A stretch of 32,319 nt of DNA from Flavobacteriales bacterium (GCA_024643755.1 JAHEMG010000208.1:6363-38681); one strand, 5' to 3'; numbered from the stretch's first letter, positions 7,634-16,402 are shown. Notes: generated from the sequence alone by a model not told the origin. Translations and numbers: made by a program.

Positions 7634-9475
7634 ATGTGTGGAATCGTTGCCTATATCGGACAAAAGCAGGCCTATGACATTGTGATCAACGGCCTCAAGC
7701 GCTTGGAATACCGCGGTTATGACAGTGCCGGAGTGGCCCTGTTGAATGGCGATATGCGCATTTACAAGAAAAAAGGCAAGGTGGCCAACTTGGAAGAGGA
7801 AACGGCGGGACAAGATGTGAGCGGCGGTATGGGTATGGGTCATACCCGTTGGGCCACCCACGGCGAACCCAACGATAAAAATTCCCATCCCCATTTGAGT
7901 GAAAGCGGGGATTTGGCCATCATCCACAACGGAATCATTGAAAACTATGCCACGCTAAAAGCGGGCATGATGTTGAAGGGTCATACCTTTCATTCAGATA
8001 CCGATACAGAAGTATTGGCCCATTTGATTGAAGACGTCATGCAAAACAGCGGCCTGCCTTTGGCAGACGCAGTACGTTCGGCCTTGAAGCAAGTCAGTGG
8101 CGCTTATGCCATCGTAATCTTAAGCAAAAACCACCCAGAGCACCTCATTGCTGCCCGTAAAGGCAGTCCGTTGGTGGTGGGTTTGGGCGAAGAACGCGGT
8201 GAATTTTTCTTCGCTTCAGATGCCACACCCATCGTGGAATACACCAACAAAGTCATTTATCTCAAAGATGGAGAAGTAGCCATTGTGGAGAACCAAGAAT
8301 TGATGGTGAAGAACATAGACAATGTGGTGCAAGTGCCCTATGTGCAAGAGTTGGAGTTGAGTTTAGAGCAATTAGAGAAAGGGGGATACCCCCATTTTAT
8401 GCTCAAAGAAATTTACGAACAACCCCGTTCCATTTTTGACAGTTTTCGGGGTCGTTTTGATGTAGAAACCGGAGAAATCCACATGCGTAGCATGGAAGAT
8501 TACCAGCAGCGCTTGAAAGAAATAAAACGCCTGATTTTGATCGGTTGTGGCACCAGTTGGCATGCTGCTTTGGTTGGCGAATATTTGTTTGAAGATTTGG
8601 CACGGGTACCGGTGGAAGTAGAATATGCTTCTGAATTTAGATACCGCAACCCCGTGTTGTATGCCGATGACCTGGTCATGGCCATTTCTCAGAGTGGTGA
8701 AACCGCCGATTCCTTGGCGGCCATGGACCTGGCCAAACGCAAAGGCGCATCAGTTTTTGGTATTTGCAACGTGGTAGGGTCAAGCATCCCCAGGTTGAGT
8801 GATGCAGGCGCCTATACCCATGCCGGTCCAGAAATTGGGGTGGCCAGCACCAAAGCCTTTACCGCCCAAGTCACTGTTTTGGCCCTCATGGCCGTGGGCA
8901 TGGCCAAACTCAAGGGTACCATGAATTTGGTGGCCATTAAGTCCTTCTTCGAAGAACTGGAGAGCATTCCCGAAAAGATTGAAAAAGCCCTGTTACTCAA
9001 TGACCAAATCATTGCCCTGGCAACAAAATTCAAAGACGCCAAGAACTTCTTGTATTTGGGCCGTGGATACAACTTCCCCGTAGCGCTGGAAGGTGCCCTA
9101 AAACTCAAAGAAATCAGTTACATCCACGCTGAGGGTTACCCCGCCGCAGAGATGAAACATGGGCCCATTGCCCTCATTGATGAGGAAATGCCCGTGGTGG
9201 TGATTGCTACTTATTCAGAACACTATGAAAAAGTGGTGAGCAACATCCAAGAGGTAAAAGCACGGAAAGGACAAGTGATTGCCTTGGTGAGCGAGGGCAA
9301 CCGTGATTTGGATAACCTCGTAGACCACGTGATAGAAGTGCCCGAAACCATTGAACCATTGAGTCCGTTGGTAAACACCGTGCCCCTGCAACTGTTGAGC
9401 TATCACATAGCTGTAATGCGCGGTTGCAACGTAGATCAGCCTCGCAACTTGGCAAAATCTGTCACCGTAGAGTAA
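7634..9475 (+). CDS. glmS: Glutamine--fructose-6-phosphate aminotransferase (isomerising)
   Basis: GlmS converts fructose-6-phosphate and glutamine to glucosamine-6-phosphate, the first step to UDP-GlcNAc for peptidoglycan, lipid A and surface polysaccharide. The 613-residue protein has the Ntn-type glutaminase domain (about 1-225) with catalytic Cys2 exposed after Met removal (MCGIVAYIG) and the GHTRWATHG motif. Two SIS sugar-isomerase domains follow (about 290-430 and 460-600), with GCGTSWHA near 304 and SQSGETADS further on. The C-terminus NLAKSVTVE is the invariant GlmS end. It begins nine bases after metK and is the last gene before the polysaccharide export genes, which would use its product. 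No glmS ribozyme is possible in so short a gap. Confidence 0.97.
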   Translation: MCGIVAYIGQKQAYDIVINGLKRLEYRGYDSAGVALLNGDMRIYKKKGKVANLEEETAGQDVSGGMGMGHTRWATHGEPNDKNSHPHLSESGDLAIIHNGIIENYATLKAGMMLKGHTFHSDTDTEVLAHLIEDVMQNSGLPLADAVRSALKQVSGAYAIVILSKNHPEHLIAARKGSPLVVGLGEERGEFFFASDATPIVEYTNKVIYLKDGEVAIVENQELMVKNIDNVVQVPYVQELELSLEQLEKGGYPHFMLKEIYEQPRSIFDSFRGRFDVETGEIHMRSMEDYQQRLKEIKRLILIGCGTSWHAALVGEYLFEDLARVPVEVEYASEFRYRNPVLYADDLVMAISQSGETADSLAAMDLAKRKGASVFGICNVVGSSIPRLSDAGAYTHAGPEIGVASTKAFTAQVTVLALMAVGMAKLKGTMNLVAIKSFFEELESIPEKIEKALLLNDQIIALATKFKDAKNFLYLGRGYNFPVALEGALKLKEISYIHAEGYPAAEMKHGPIALIDEEMPVVVIATYSEHYEKVVSNIQEVKARKGQVIALVSEGNRDLDNLVDHVIEVPETIEPLSPLVNTVPLQLLSYHIAVMRGCNVDQPRNLAKSVTVE

Positions 9476-9535
9476 GCAGATTTCATTCACATGCCGAAAT
9501 GGTGTGTTCACAAATTTGGTATTGAATTGATATTC

Positions 9536-9558
9536 AACCCTTCAAGATTGCAAGGGTT
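9536..9558 (+). terminator. Terminator-like hairpin after glmS
   Basis: AACCCTT (9536-9542) and AAGGGTT (9552-9558) are a perfect 7-base inverted repeat with a 9-base loop, about 60 bases after the glmS stop. A proper run of T residues does not follow, so termination is uncertain. The position between two transcription units supports the call. Confidence 0.4.
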
Positions 9559-9564
9559 TGGTCA

Positions 9565-9572
9565 TATATTTG
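9565..9572 (+). promoter_or_regulatory. Candidate -7 box, distal promoter of the polysaccharide locus
   Basis: TATATTTG matches TAnnTTTG exactly and begins seven bases after the post-glmS hairpin. Transcription from here would produce a leader of about 120 bases before the exporter gene, including the hairpin at 9610-9646. The nearest upstream TTG (9548-9550) is spaced too closely for a standard -33 element. Confidence 0.4.
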
Positions 9573-9609
9573 TATGTAGGCAAACAATACATTTTTTGGT
9601 TTGTTTATG

Positions 9610-9646
9610 CGCCCCCATCAAGGTCGTTCCTGTGACCCAAGGGGCG
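9610..9646 (+). promoter_or_regulatory. Structured leader element upstream of the exporter gene
   Basis: CGCCCC (9610-9615) pairs perfectly with GGGGCG (9641-9646), and inside it GGTC (9622-9625) pairs with GACC (9634-9637), giving a two-tier hairpin in a locally GC-rich patch of an AT-rich gap. If the promoter at 9565-9572 is used, this would sit in the 5' leader. I cannot tell whether it is a regulatory RNA, a protein site or chance. A T-run follows at 9669-9676, too far away for an ordinary intrinsic terminator. Confidence 0.3.
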
Positions 9647-9680
9647 AAGCCATGGATGCCCAGCACCATTTTTTTCTGAC

Positions 9681-9688
9681 TATCTTTG
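9681..9688 (+). promoter_or_regulatory. Candidate -7 box, proximal promoter of the exporter gene
   Basis: TATCTTTG matches TAnnTTTG and ends 10 bases before the ATG at 9699. Transcription from here would give an almost leaderless mRNA, the same geometry as at metK. A T-rich tract (9669-9676) lies just upstream; no exact TTG is found at -33. Confidence 0.5.
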
Positions 9689-9698
9689 TCGTTTTACA

Positions 9699-12155
9699 AT
9701 GAATAAAAAATACAACGTACTGATTATCTTTTTTTTAGGAGTGCTGTCTTTGTTGGCCCAACCCGGGTTTTCTCAGAATCCAGCGACCGTAAAAGCTTCA
9801 GACTTTACCGATGCCCAAATCCTGGATTTGCTCAAACAAGCCCAAGACGCCGGATTGGGCATTGAGCAAGCCGAAAAACTCGCCATTGCCAAAGGTCTGC
9901 CCGCCTCTGAAGCCCAAGCATTCAAAGACCGCCTAAACAAAATACAAGCCAATACCCCCGCCATGGCTGGCTCCCCAGCCCAAGCCATCTCACAAGCCAC
10001 CGAAGCCAAAGGCAAACAAGCCCTTGTAGAAGCCGCCACCCCAGTTACTGGGTCTGAAATTGTGGCCGATAAACCCAATTTGCCCGTGACGGTATACGGA
10101 CAGGAACTCTTCCGACGTGGTGATCTGAAAATTTATGAACGCAGCCTTGATGCCAAAGCCCCCGCCAACTATGAATTGGGTGTGGGTGATGAATTGGGCA
10201 TCTCCATCTTTGGGGTAAGTTACTACAACAGCGTGGTCAAAGTTGATAACCGCGGTCGCATTGAACTGGGACAGTTGGGCAGCATCTACGTCAAAGGCAT
10301 TGCCTTTGACAAAGCCAAAGTATTGATCAAAACCGCCCTGAGTAATAACTTCAACATGAGTGCCAACCAACTGGAAATCAGTTTGGCCTATAGCCGAAGC
10401 ATCACGGTGAACATTGTGGGTGAAGTTTTCCAGCCTGGTTCTTACAAGATCCCGGCCCTGAATACGGCCTTCAACGCCTTGATTGCCGCTGGCGGCCCCA
10501 CCGATATTGGAACGTTGCGTAACGTGCAACTGCGCAGAAATGGAAAAGTCATTAAAACGTTCGACGTGTATGCCTACTTGCAAAATCCGGGTTCAGAAGA
10601 CGATTTCTTTTTGCAAGACAACGACTACCTGGTGGTAGGAACCACAGGCAAACGGGTGAGTATTGCGGGTTCTGTGAAACGCCCCCTTACCTACGAACTA
10701 TTGCCCCAAGAACAATTGACCACCCTGCTGCGTTTTGCGGGTGGTGCCCAAGCCAATGCCTTGTTGGCCAACATGCGTGTGCAGCGCTATGTAGGCAAAA
10801 ACCGACTGCTGATTCCAGTAAACTTCGACAGCTTGTTAACCCTGAAACAAGATTTTGCTTTGCAAGATGGCGATGGGGTAACGCTCGGACAAGTCAATGA
10901 CGACGTAGAAAACCAAGTGGAAATCAAAGGCCCCGTCTATTTCCCAGGCACGTATGCGTTGTTGCCAGGATACAGGGTGGCTGACCTCATTCAAAAGGCG
11001 GGTGGACTCCGTGAGCAGACCTTGCTCAAACGCGCTTATGTGGTGAGAACCGAAAAAGACGAAACCCGCAGGTACATTCCCCTGAACATTGAAACGTTGA
11101 TGGCCAACCCCAGCGACCCGGGAAACATTCCATTGTACAAAAACGATGCGCTGCTGTTGTACACGGAAGCCAGTTTCGTGGATACGTTTGCTGTGAGCGT
11201 GAATGGTGAAGTAAAAAACCCCCGCAGCTTGCCCTACAAGGAAGGGTTGACCTTGGGCGACGTGTTGGTGTTGTCTGGCGGATTGAAGATCTCAGCCGAA
11301 CTCACCAAAATAGAAATTGCTCGCTCCAACATTTTCTCACCCAACTACAAACCGGGCGATGCGTACCAGTCTAATTTGATTGAACTCACCATACCCAAGG
11401 ACATTACCGAAAACGAGGATGTGCTGAAAACGGGGTTGATGCCCTTTGACATTGTGTCTGTGCGGAGAATTCCCAACTTTGAATTGCAAAAAGTGGTGGA
11501 ACTGAGAGGTGAATTCAAATATCCTGGCACGTATGTAATCCAAGACAAAGGATTCACGGTACAAGATGCGGTGAAGTTGGCGGGTGGACTCACCCCTTAT
11601 GCGTTTGAAGAAGGCGCCCGATTTGACCGACCCAATTTGCCGGGTGGGTTTTTGGTGTTTGACTTAAAAAGGGCCCTCAAACGACGTGGTTCCATGTACA
11701 ACTACACCTTGAAAGAAGGCGATGTGATTTCGGTGCCCAAGGTGATTGATTATATCAGTATTTACGGCACCGGCATTCAATACATTGAGAATTTGATAAA
11801 TTTGGACACATTGACTGATTATGCGGTCATGAATTCACCCTTTGTTTCAGGCAAGCGGGCGGGCTACTATATACGTACGTTTGGCAATGGCTACACGGCC
11901 GATGCTTGGCGTTCCAAGACCTATGTGGTAGAGGCCAATGGCCGTGTGCGGAGAACAGTAAATTATTACCTGTTCAGAGTATCCCCAAAAGTAAAAAAGG
12001 GCAGCGCGGTATATGTGATGTCCAAAGAGAAAAAAGCCAAGGCCGCATTGAAAGACCGGGTGAATAAAATACCTACTGATTGGAACAAAGTGATTCAAGA
12101 CATTACAGTAAAATTGACCGGTTTGGCAACGTTGTGGGCCATTTTGTCAAAATAA
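9699..12155 (+). CDS. SLBB-domain polysaccharide export protein (Wza-like)
   Basis: Outer-membrane/periplasmic polysaccharide exporter of 818 residues, about twice the length of E. coli Wza, as is usual in Bacteroidota. A signal peptide is visible (KK, hydrophobic 8-20, cleavage near 20-26). A helical Ala/Gln-rich segment (about 35-115) precedes the polysaccharide export domain (about 155-235; ELGVGDELGISIFG at 159-172, RGRIELGQLGSI). Several SLBB repeats follow, each marked by a GxVxxPGxY-like turn: GEVFQPGSYK at 241-250, GSVKRPLTY near 324, a third near 407-415 and GEFKYPGTY near 605. The C-terminus ends in a hydrophobic stretch. It is followed four bases after the stop by the Wzz-like gene, so the two are an export operon. 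It is AT/GC-balanced like the housekeeping genes, unlike the genes after 13225. Confidence 0.92.
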   Translation: MNKKYNVLIIFFLGVLSLLAQPGFSQNPATVKASDFTDAQILDLLKQAQDAGLGIEQAEKLAIAKGLPASEAQAFKDRLNKIQANTPAMAGSPAQAISQATEAKGKQALVEAATPVTGSEIVADKPNLPVTVYGQELFRRGDLKIYERSLDAKAPANYELGVGDELGISIFGVSYYNSVVKVDNRGRIELGQLGSIYVKGIAFDKAKVLIKTALSNNFNMSANQLEISLAYSRSITVNIVGEVFQPGSYKIPALNTAFNALIAAGGPTDIGTLRNVQLRRNGKVIKTFDVYAYLQNPGSEDDFFLQDNDYLVVGTTGKRVSIAGSVKRPLTYELLPQEQLTTLLRFAGGAQANALLANMRVQRYVGKNRLLIPVNFDSLLTLKQDFALQDGDGVTLGQVNDDVENQVEIKGPVYFPGTYALLPGYRVADLIQKAGGLREQTLLKRAYVVRTEKDETRRYIPLNIETLMANPSDPGNIPLYKNDALLLYTEASFVDTFAVSVNGEVKNPRSLPYKEGLTLGDVLVLSGGLKISAELTKIEIARSNIFSPNYKPGDAYQSNLIELTIPKDITENEDVLKTGLMPFDIVSVRRIPNFELQKVVELRGEFKYPGTYVIQDKGFTVQDAVKLAGGLTPYAFEEGARFDRPNLPGGFLVFDLKRALKRRGSMYNYTLKEGDVISVPKVIDYISIYGTGIQYIENLINLDTLTDYAVMNSPFVSGKRAGYYIRTFGNGYTADAWRSKTYVVEANGRVRRTVNYYLFRVSPKVKKGSAVYVMSKEKKAKAALKDRVNKIPTDWNKVIQDITVKLTGLATLWAILSK

Positions 12156-12159
12156 TACC

Positions 12160-13224
12160 ATGGACAACCAAACACAAAATTCAGACGAAATTTCCCTCAA
12201 AGAATTGATCCAACAAATAAGAGAGACCTGGGGATATTTAAAAACCCAATGGGTAAAGTTATTGTTGATGGGATTGCTTGGCGGCTTGGGTGGTTTTTTC
12301 TACGCCAAGTACCAAAAACCAGAGTACACCGCCAAACTCACCTTTGCGTTGGCTGAAGGAGGGGATAAGGTGGGCGGGTTGGGTTCCATTGCTTCTCAGT
12401 TCGGGGTTGATATGGGGGGTAGTTCTGGTGGGGCTTTTAGCGGCGATAATTTGTTGGAGCTGATGAAGAGCCGTTTGTTGATAGAGAAGACCTTGCTCAC
12501 GGCAGTAGACAGCAATGGTAAGCAAAAGTTGCTGATCAACCAGTATATTGATTTTCACAAACCCACAAACCCGAAGCCCAGAAAACCCACAGACCCGGTG
12601 GCGGTAACATTTACGGCAGATAAGTTAGATCCGGAGCGGTTTTCATTGGCCCAAGATTCTTTTTTGGGTAAGGTATGTGCGGATTTGGCCAAGGAGCATT
12701 TAACGGTTTCCAAGGTAGACAAGAAACTGGCCATTGTTTCGGTGATATTTAAGGGGAAAGACGAGTGGTTTGCCAAGCATTTTACCCAGGTGTTGACGCA
12801 GAATGTAACGGAGTTTTATGTGGAGACCAAAACCCGGCAGATGCGTAAGAACGTTCTGATGATGGAGCACAAGGTCGACAGTGTAAAACAGGCCTTGGGC
12901 CGCGCCATGTATGGGGTGGCTTCTGAGGTAGATGGCAACCAATTTTTGGTGCGAGGGGTGGCTAAGGTACCCCAGGCCAAGAAGCAGTTGGAGATTCAAG
13001 TGTTATCGACCATGTACGGCGAATTGTTGAAGAATTTGGAATTGAGCCGCGCCTTGATGGCCAAAGAACAGCCCTTGATTCAATTGATTGATCAACCTAG
13101 GTTTCCTTTGGAAAAGAAGAAAACGTCGAATGTACTTATGTCAGCGGGAGGTTTGTTTTTATTGGTCTTCTTAGGTGTTCTTACACTTCTGTTTCGTCGT
13201 TGGTGGAAGATTCAATTTAATTAG
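12160..13224 (+). CDS. Wzz/chain-length determinant-like inner-membrane protein without kinase domain
   Basis: Polysaccharide co-polymerase of 354 residues. The layout is an N-terminal cytoplasmic stretch, a first membrane segment (about 31-49), a large periplasmic part with a Gly/Ser-rich patch near 70-100 and helical regions (about 180-300), and a second membrane segment (about 325-345) ending in a short basic tail (FRRWWKIQFN). This matches the Wzz family topology. There is no C-terminal Walker A motif or tyrosine cluster, so it is not a Wzc-type BY-kinase. It probably sets chain length together with the Wzy-like polymerase at 25724-26965 and docks on the SLBB exporter. It is the last gene before the sharp drop in G+C. 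Confidence 0.85.
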   Translation: MDNQTQNSDEISLKELIQQIRETWGYLKTQWVKLLLMGLLGGLGGFFYAKYQKPEYTAKLTFALAEGGDKVGGLGSIASQFGVDMGGSSGGAFSGDNLLELMKSRLLIEKTLLTAVDSNGKQKLLINQYIDFHKPTNPKPRKPTDPVAVTFTADKLDPERFSLAQDSFLGKVCADLAKEHLTVSKVDKKLAIVSVIFKGKDEWFAKHFTQVLTQNVTEFYVETKTRQMRKNVLMMEHKVDSVKQALGRAMYGVASEVDGNQFLVRGVAKVPQAKKQLEIQVLSTMYGELLKNLELSRALMAKEQPLIQLIDQPRFPLEKKKTSNVLMSAGGLFLLVFLGVLTLLFRRWWKIQFN

Positions 13225-13441
13225 ATTATTGCTACATTCGGGCAAATCATATTAATTTATATAGGTAAATCACCCTTGAATAGTTTTTGTTTATAGCAGT
13301 AGGATAAGCAAATTACTTAAAATAATTAGTTATTAGTGTTCAGGTTGGTACATAATGCTTGATGGCCCTAAAATACTCAACAATAGAATTTATCCTCCCT
13401 CCCCTCACACTCACTCTACTGCAAAAAAAGTAAACAAATTA

Positions 13442-14038
13442 ATGTGGCTGCTTAAAAACTTTTTTATTTCAACAATAATTTTTATTGTTTTATTTTTTTC
13501 TATTGTATTTTGGAATAGAAGTCAAATTAAACCAACAAAACAAGAAATTACTTTATTAAAAGAACAACTTGGTGACATTAATATTAGAAGCGAAAAAGAT
13601 ATTTTTCATATTTCCCAACAAGTTATTTCCAAAATATCCCACAAAGAAAATCTTGATTTTCCATTATCAGTAATTAATACATTGAAAAAAAAGAGTGGCT
13701 TTTGTTATGATAGGTCACTTCTTATGCAGAAGGTTTTTATCTATAATAATATTCCAATCAGGCCTGTTTATATTTATTATTCAACAAATGGAACTGATGT
13801 ATCTATTTTTAATCTATTCGATAAAAATTTATATTCTCATAATATTTTTGAATACAAATTGAATGGTAAGTGGTACATGATGAAAACAAATTATGTTCTA
13901 ACAAAAAGTATTACGTTAAGTGAATATTTAGATCAGGGTACAAGTGTGCCTAAAAACTCAAAATATATTAGATATTTAAATAATAGAAGTGGACAGTTTA
14001 TCTATCCATCATTTATTCCGGACATTTATTTTTTTTAA
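13442..14038 (+). CDS. Membrane-anchored transglutaminase-like protein (tentative)
   Basis: I do not recognise a named family with certainty. The protein has one N-terminal membrane segment (MWLLKNFF start, hydrophobic to about residue 24) and a soluble domain outside or in the periplasm. It resembles the transglutaminase/protease-like fold: GFCYDRS contains a Cys (residue 88 from this start) followed by helix-like LLMQKVFI, then IPIRPV, then SHNIFEYKLNGKWYMM with a His (residue 133). The usual third residue, Asp, appears to be replaced in the MKTN segment. The open frame reaches a first ATG at 13355 (227 residues), but that extension is Pro/His/Thr-rich and unlike coding sequence, so I prefer 13442 (198 residues). 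It stands alone, 217 bases after the Wzz-like gene, as the first gene of the AT-rich island. Confidence 0.6.
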   Translation: MWLLKNFFISTIIFIVLFFSIVFWNRSQIKPTKQEITLLKEQLGDINIRSEKDIFHISQQVISKISHKENLDFPLSVINTLKKKSGFCYDRSLLMQKVFIYNNIPIRPVYIYYSTNGTDVSIFNLFDKNLYSHNIFEYKLNGKWYMMKTNYVLTKSITLSEYLDQGTSVPKNSKYIRYLNNRSGQFIYPSFIPDIYFF

Positions 14039-14045
14039 AGTAATT

Positions 14046-15011
14046 ATGAAGATACTTATCACAGGAGGCGCTGGTTTTATTGGTTCCAATTTAACAGAGT
14101 ATTTCCTCAATAAAAATTACAAAGTAGTTTGTTTAGATAATTTTACTACAGGTCACCATCACAATATCGAAGAATTTCTCACACATCCAAATTATTACTT
14201 ACTAAAGGGAGACATACGGAATTTGAAAGATTGTCAGAATGCAGTAAATGGTGTTGATTACGTTCTGCATCAAGCTGCATTAGGGTCAGTGCCCCGTTCC
14301 ATTAATGACCCAATTACAACGAATGAGGTCAATATATCGGGTTTTCTAAATATCTTGTTGGCATCAAGAGATGCAAAAGTAAAGCGATTTGTCTATGCAG
14401 CTAGTTCATCTACTTATGGTGATTCTGAAAGTTTGCCTAAAGTAGAAGATGTAATTGGAAAACCATTATCACCATATGCTGTAACTAAATATGTTAATGA
14501 ATTGTATGCTGAAATATTTGGTAAAACTTATGGTATCGAAACTATAGGATTACGCTACTTTAATGTTTTTGGTCGTCGACAAGATCCACATGGTGCTTAT
14601 GCTGCGGTTATTCCTTTATTTGTAAAACAGTTAATGAAACACGAATCTCCTGTAATTAATGGCAATGGAGATTACTCCAGAGATTTTACTTATATTGATA
14701 ATGTTATTCAAATGAATGAATTAGCAATGTTAACAAATAATCCTGGAGCAGTAAATACGGTGTACAATACAGCTTATGGTGATAGAACAACGCTAAATCA
14801 ATTAGTGCAATTATTGAAAGAGAATTTAGCTGTTTTTGATTCTAAAATTGCGGAAGTCCAAATAAGTTATGGCCCTAATCGATCAGGAGACATACCTCAT
14901 TCATTAGCTAGCATTGAAAAAGCAAAAAATAAATTAGGATACAATCCCAAATATTCCATAGAACAAGGTATAAAAGAAGCCGTTACATGGTATTATACAA
15001 ATTTGAAATAG
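14046..15011 (+). CDS. wbpP: UDP-N-acetylglucosamine 4-epimerase (WbpP/TviC type)
   Basis: Extended SDR enzyme of 321 residues, predicted to interconvert UDP-GlcNAc and UDP-GalNAc (or their uronic acids) in the cytoplasm. NAD-binding GGAGFIG is at 7-13, the catalytic Ser lies in AASSSTYG (118-125), and the catalytic Tyr144/Lys148 are in SPYAVTK. The stretches KPLSPYAVTKYVNELYAE and LRYFNVFGRRQDPHGAYAAV are what I remember as hallmarks of the WbpP/TviC/WbgU group and not of GalE proper. The frame stays open to an ATG at 13989, but that part overlaps the preceding gene; the ATG at 14046 gives the canonical MKILITGGAG start. It is followed by the dehydrogenase that would act on its product. Confidence 0.85.
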   Translation: MKILITGGAGFIGSNLTEYFLNKNYKVVCLDNFTTGHHHNIEEFLTHPNYYLLKGDIRNLKDCQNAVNGVDYVLHQAALGSVPRSINDPITTNEVNISGFLNILLASRDAKVKRFVYAASSSTYGDSESLPKVEDVIGKPLSPYAVTKYVNELYAEIFGKTYGIETIGLRYFNVFGRRQDPHGAYAAVIPLFVKQLMKHESPVINGNGDYSRDFTYIDNVIQMNELAMLTNNPGAVNTVYNTAYGDRTTLNQLVQLLKENLAVFDSKIAEVQISYGPNRSGDIPHSLASIEKAKNKLGYNPKYSIEQGIKEAVTWYYTNLK

Positions 15012-15054
15012 CCATTTTAGAGCTCCTGCAAATTATAACTTTTAGGCAATTACT

Positions 15055-16332
15055 ATGCAAAAAATAGCAATTATAGGTTTAGGATATGTTGGTCTTCCTC
15101 TAGCAAGATTATTTGCTACAAAATTTCAAGTAGTAGGATTTGACATCAATCAAAAACGAATTAAAGAATTGTGCTCAGGTACAGATATTACTTTGGAAGT
15201 ATCTGACGAAGTTTTACAGAAAGTACTCGTAAGTAAGTTTAATAACAATGAAAACGGTTTGTTGTGCTCGTTTGCGTTACAAGATATAGTAGACTGCAAT
15301 TATTACATTGTAACTGTTCCCACACCTGTCGATAAAAACAATCGTCCAGATTTGAATCCATTGTACAAGGCCAGCGAAACGGTAGGAAAAGTTTTGAAAA
15401 AAGGGGATATTGTAATTTATGAATCTACAGTATATCCAGGGGCTACAGAGGAAGAATGTATTCCTGTTTTGGAAAGTGTATCCGAATTAAAATTTAATGA
15501 AGACTTTTTCGTGGGCTACTCACCCGAACGAATCAACCCCGGAGACAGAGAACATACCGTCGAAAAAATATTGAAAGTAACGGCTGGTTCCACGCCCGAA
15601 ATTGGTAATAGAGTAAACGACCTTTATAAAAGCGTAATTACCGCCGGAACTCATTTAGCACCTAGTATTAAAGTAGCTGAGGCTGCCAAGGTAATTGAAA
15701 ATTCTCAACGCGACCTAAATATTGCTTTTGTTAATGAACTTGCTAAAATATTCAATTTAATGAATATTGATACCCGTGCCGTTTTAGAAGCAGCTGGAAC
15801 CAAATGGAATTTTTTACCCTTTAGACCAGGTTTGGTAGGTGGTCATTGTATAGGTGTCGATCCATATTATTTAGCACAGCGAGCACAAGAATTTGGGTAC
15901 CACCCCGAACTTATTTTAGCTGGTAGACGCATGAATGACAGCATGGGGGAGTACGTGGCTTCTCAAGTAGTTAAACTGATGATAAAAAAAGAGATCATCG
16001 TTAATGGTGCAGAGTTGTTAATGCTAGGAATTACCTTTAAGGAAAATTGCCCTGATGTTCGAAACACTAAGATTAACGATGTGATTTCGGCACTCAGCGA
16101 TTATGGAATTAAGGTTGTCATTTATGACCCTTGGGCCAACCCAGTCGAGGTAAAGCATGAATATGACTTGGAGACCTCCAAATCTTTACCAAACCATAGA
16201 TTTGATGGGGTAGTATTAGGGGTGGCCCACAAGGAGTTTCTAGGTTTAAATTTTGATTCTTTGAAAAAGGAGAAAAGTGTTTTGTTCGATGTTAAAGGGA
16301 TTTTAACTAATGAAGTAGATGGTAGTTTATAA
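15055..16332 (+). CDS. wbpO: UDP-N-acetyl-hexosamine 6-dehydrogenase (WbpO/TviB type)
   Basis: NAD-dependent UDP-sugar 6-dehydrogenase of 425 residues, making a UDP-N-acetyl-hexosaminuronic acid by two successive oxidations. NAD-binding GLGYVGLP is at 8-15. The middle domain shows YESTVYPGATEEE and GYSPERINPGDREH. The catalytic Cys265 lies in VGGHCIGVDPYY, and the linker helix carries EAAKVIENSQRD. The sequence matches the Vi-antigen TviB and P. aeruginosa WbpO group better than UDP-glucose dehydrogenases or WecC, as I recall those sequences. Next to a WbpP/TviC epimerase, it most likely makes UDP-GalNAcA. The start codon is ATG 43 bases after the epimerase stop. Confidence 0.88.
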   Translation: MQKIAIIGLGYVGLPLARLFATKFQVVGFDINQKRIKELCSGTDITLEVSDEVLQKVLVSKFNNNENGLLCSFALQDIVDCNYYIVTVPTPVDKNNRPDLNPLYKASETVGKVLKKGDIVIYESTVYPGATEEECIPVLESVSELKFNEDFFVGYSPERINPGDREHTVEKILKVTAGSTPEIGNRVNDLYKSVITAGTHLAPSIKVAEAAKVIENSQRDLNIAFVNELAKIFNLMNIDTRAVLEAAGTKWNFLPFRPGLVGGHCIGVDPYYLAQRAQEFGYHPELILAGRRMNDSMGEYVASQVVKLMIKKEIIVNGAELLMLGITFKENCPDVRNTKINDVISALSDYGIKVVIYDPWANPVEVKHEYDLETSKSLPNHRFDGVVLGVAHKEFLGLNFDSLKKEKSVLFDVKGILTNEVDGSL

Positions 16333-16402
16333 AAATGGGGTAAAAATTTTTGGGGTAGTAATTTACTCATCATAGGAGTTGATGTTTTTTGGCAAATTTT
16401 AA

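Noticed and set aside
9491-9679. A 62-codon + strand frame between glmS and the exporter gene
   Set aside because: It runs through the hairpin, both promoter candidates and the structured leader, has no recognisable sequence and no neighbour coupling.
13225-13441. Possible mobile-element remnant or promoter at the left edge of the AT-rich island
   Set aside because: No inverted repeats, transposase fragment or target duplication seen; the closest promoter match is TACATTCG, one base off TAnnTTTG. The stretch holds nothing I can support.
13355-13441. Upstream extension of the transglutaminase-like gene
   Set aside because: The extension encodes a Pro/His/Thr-rich stretch unlike the rest of the protein, and the internal ATG at 13442 starts directly at the membrane segment; kept only as an alternative.
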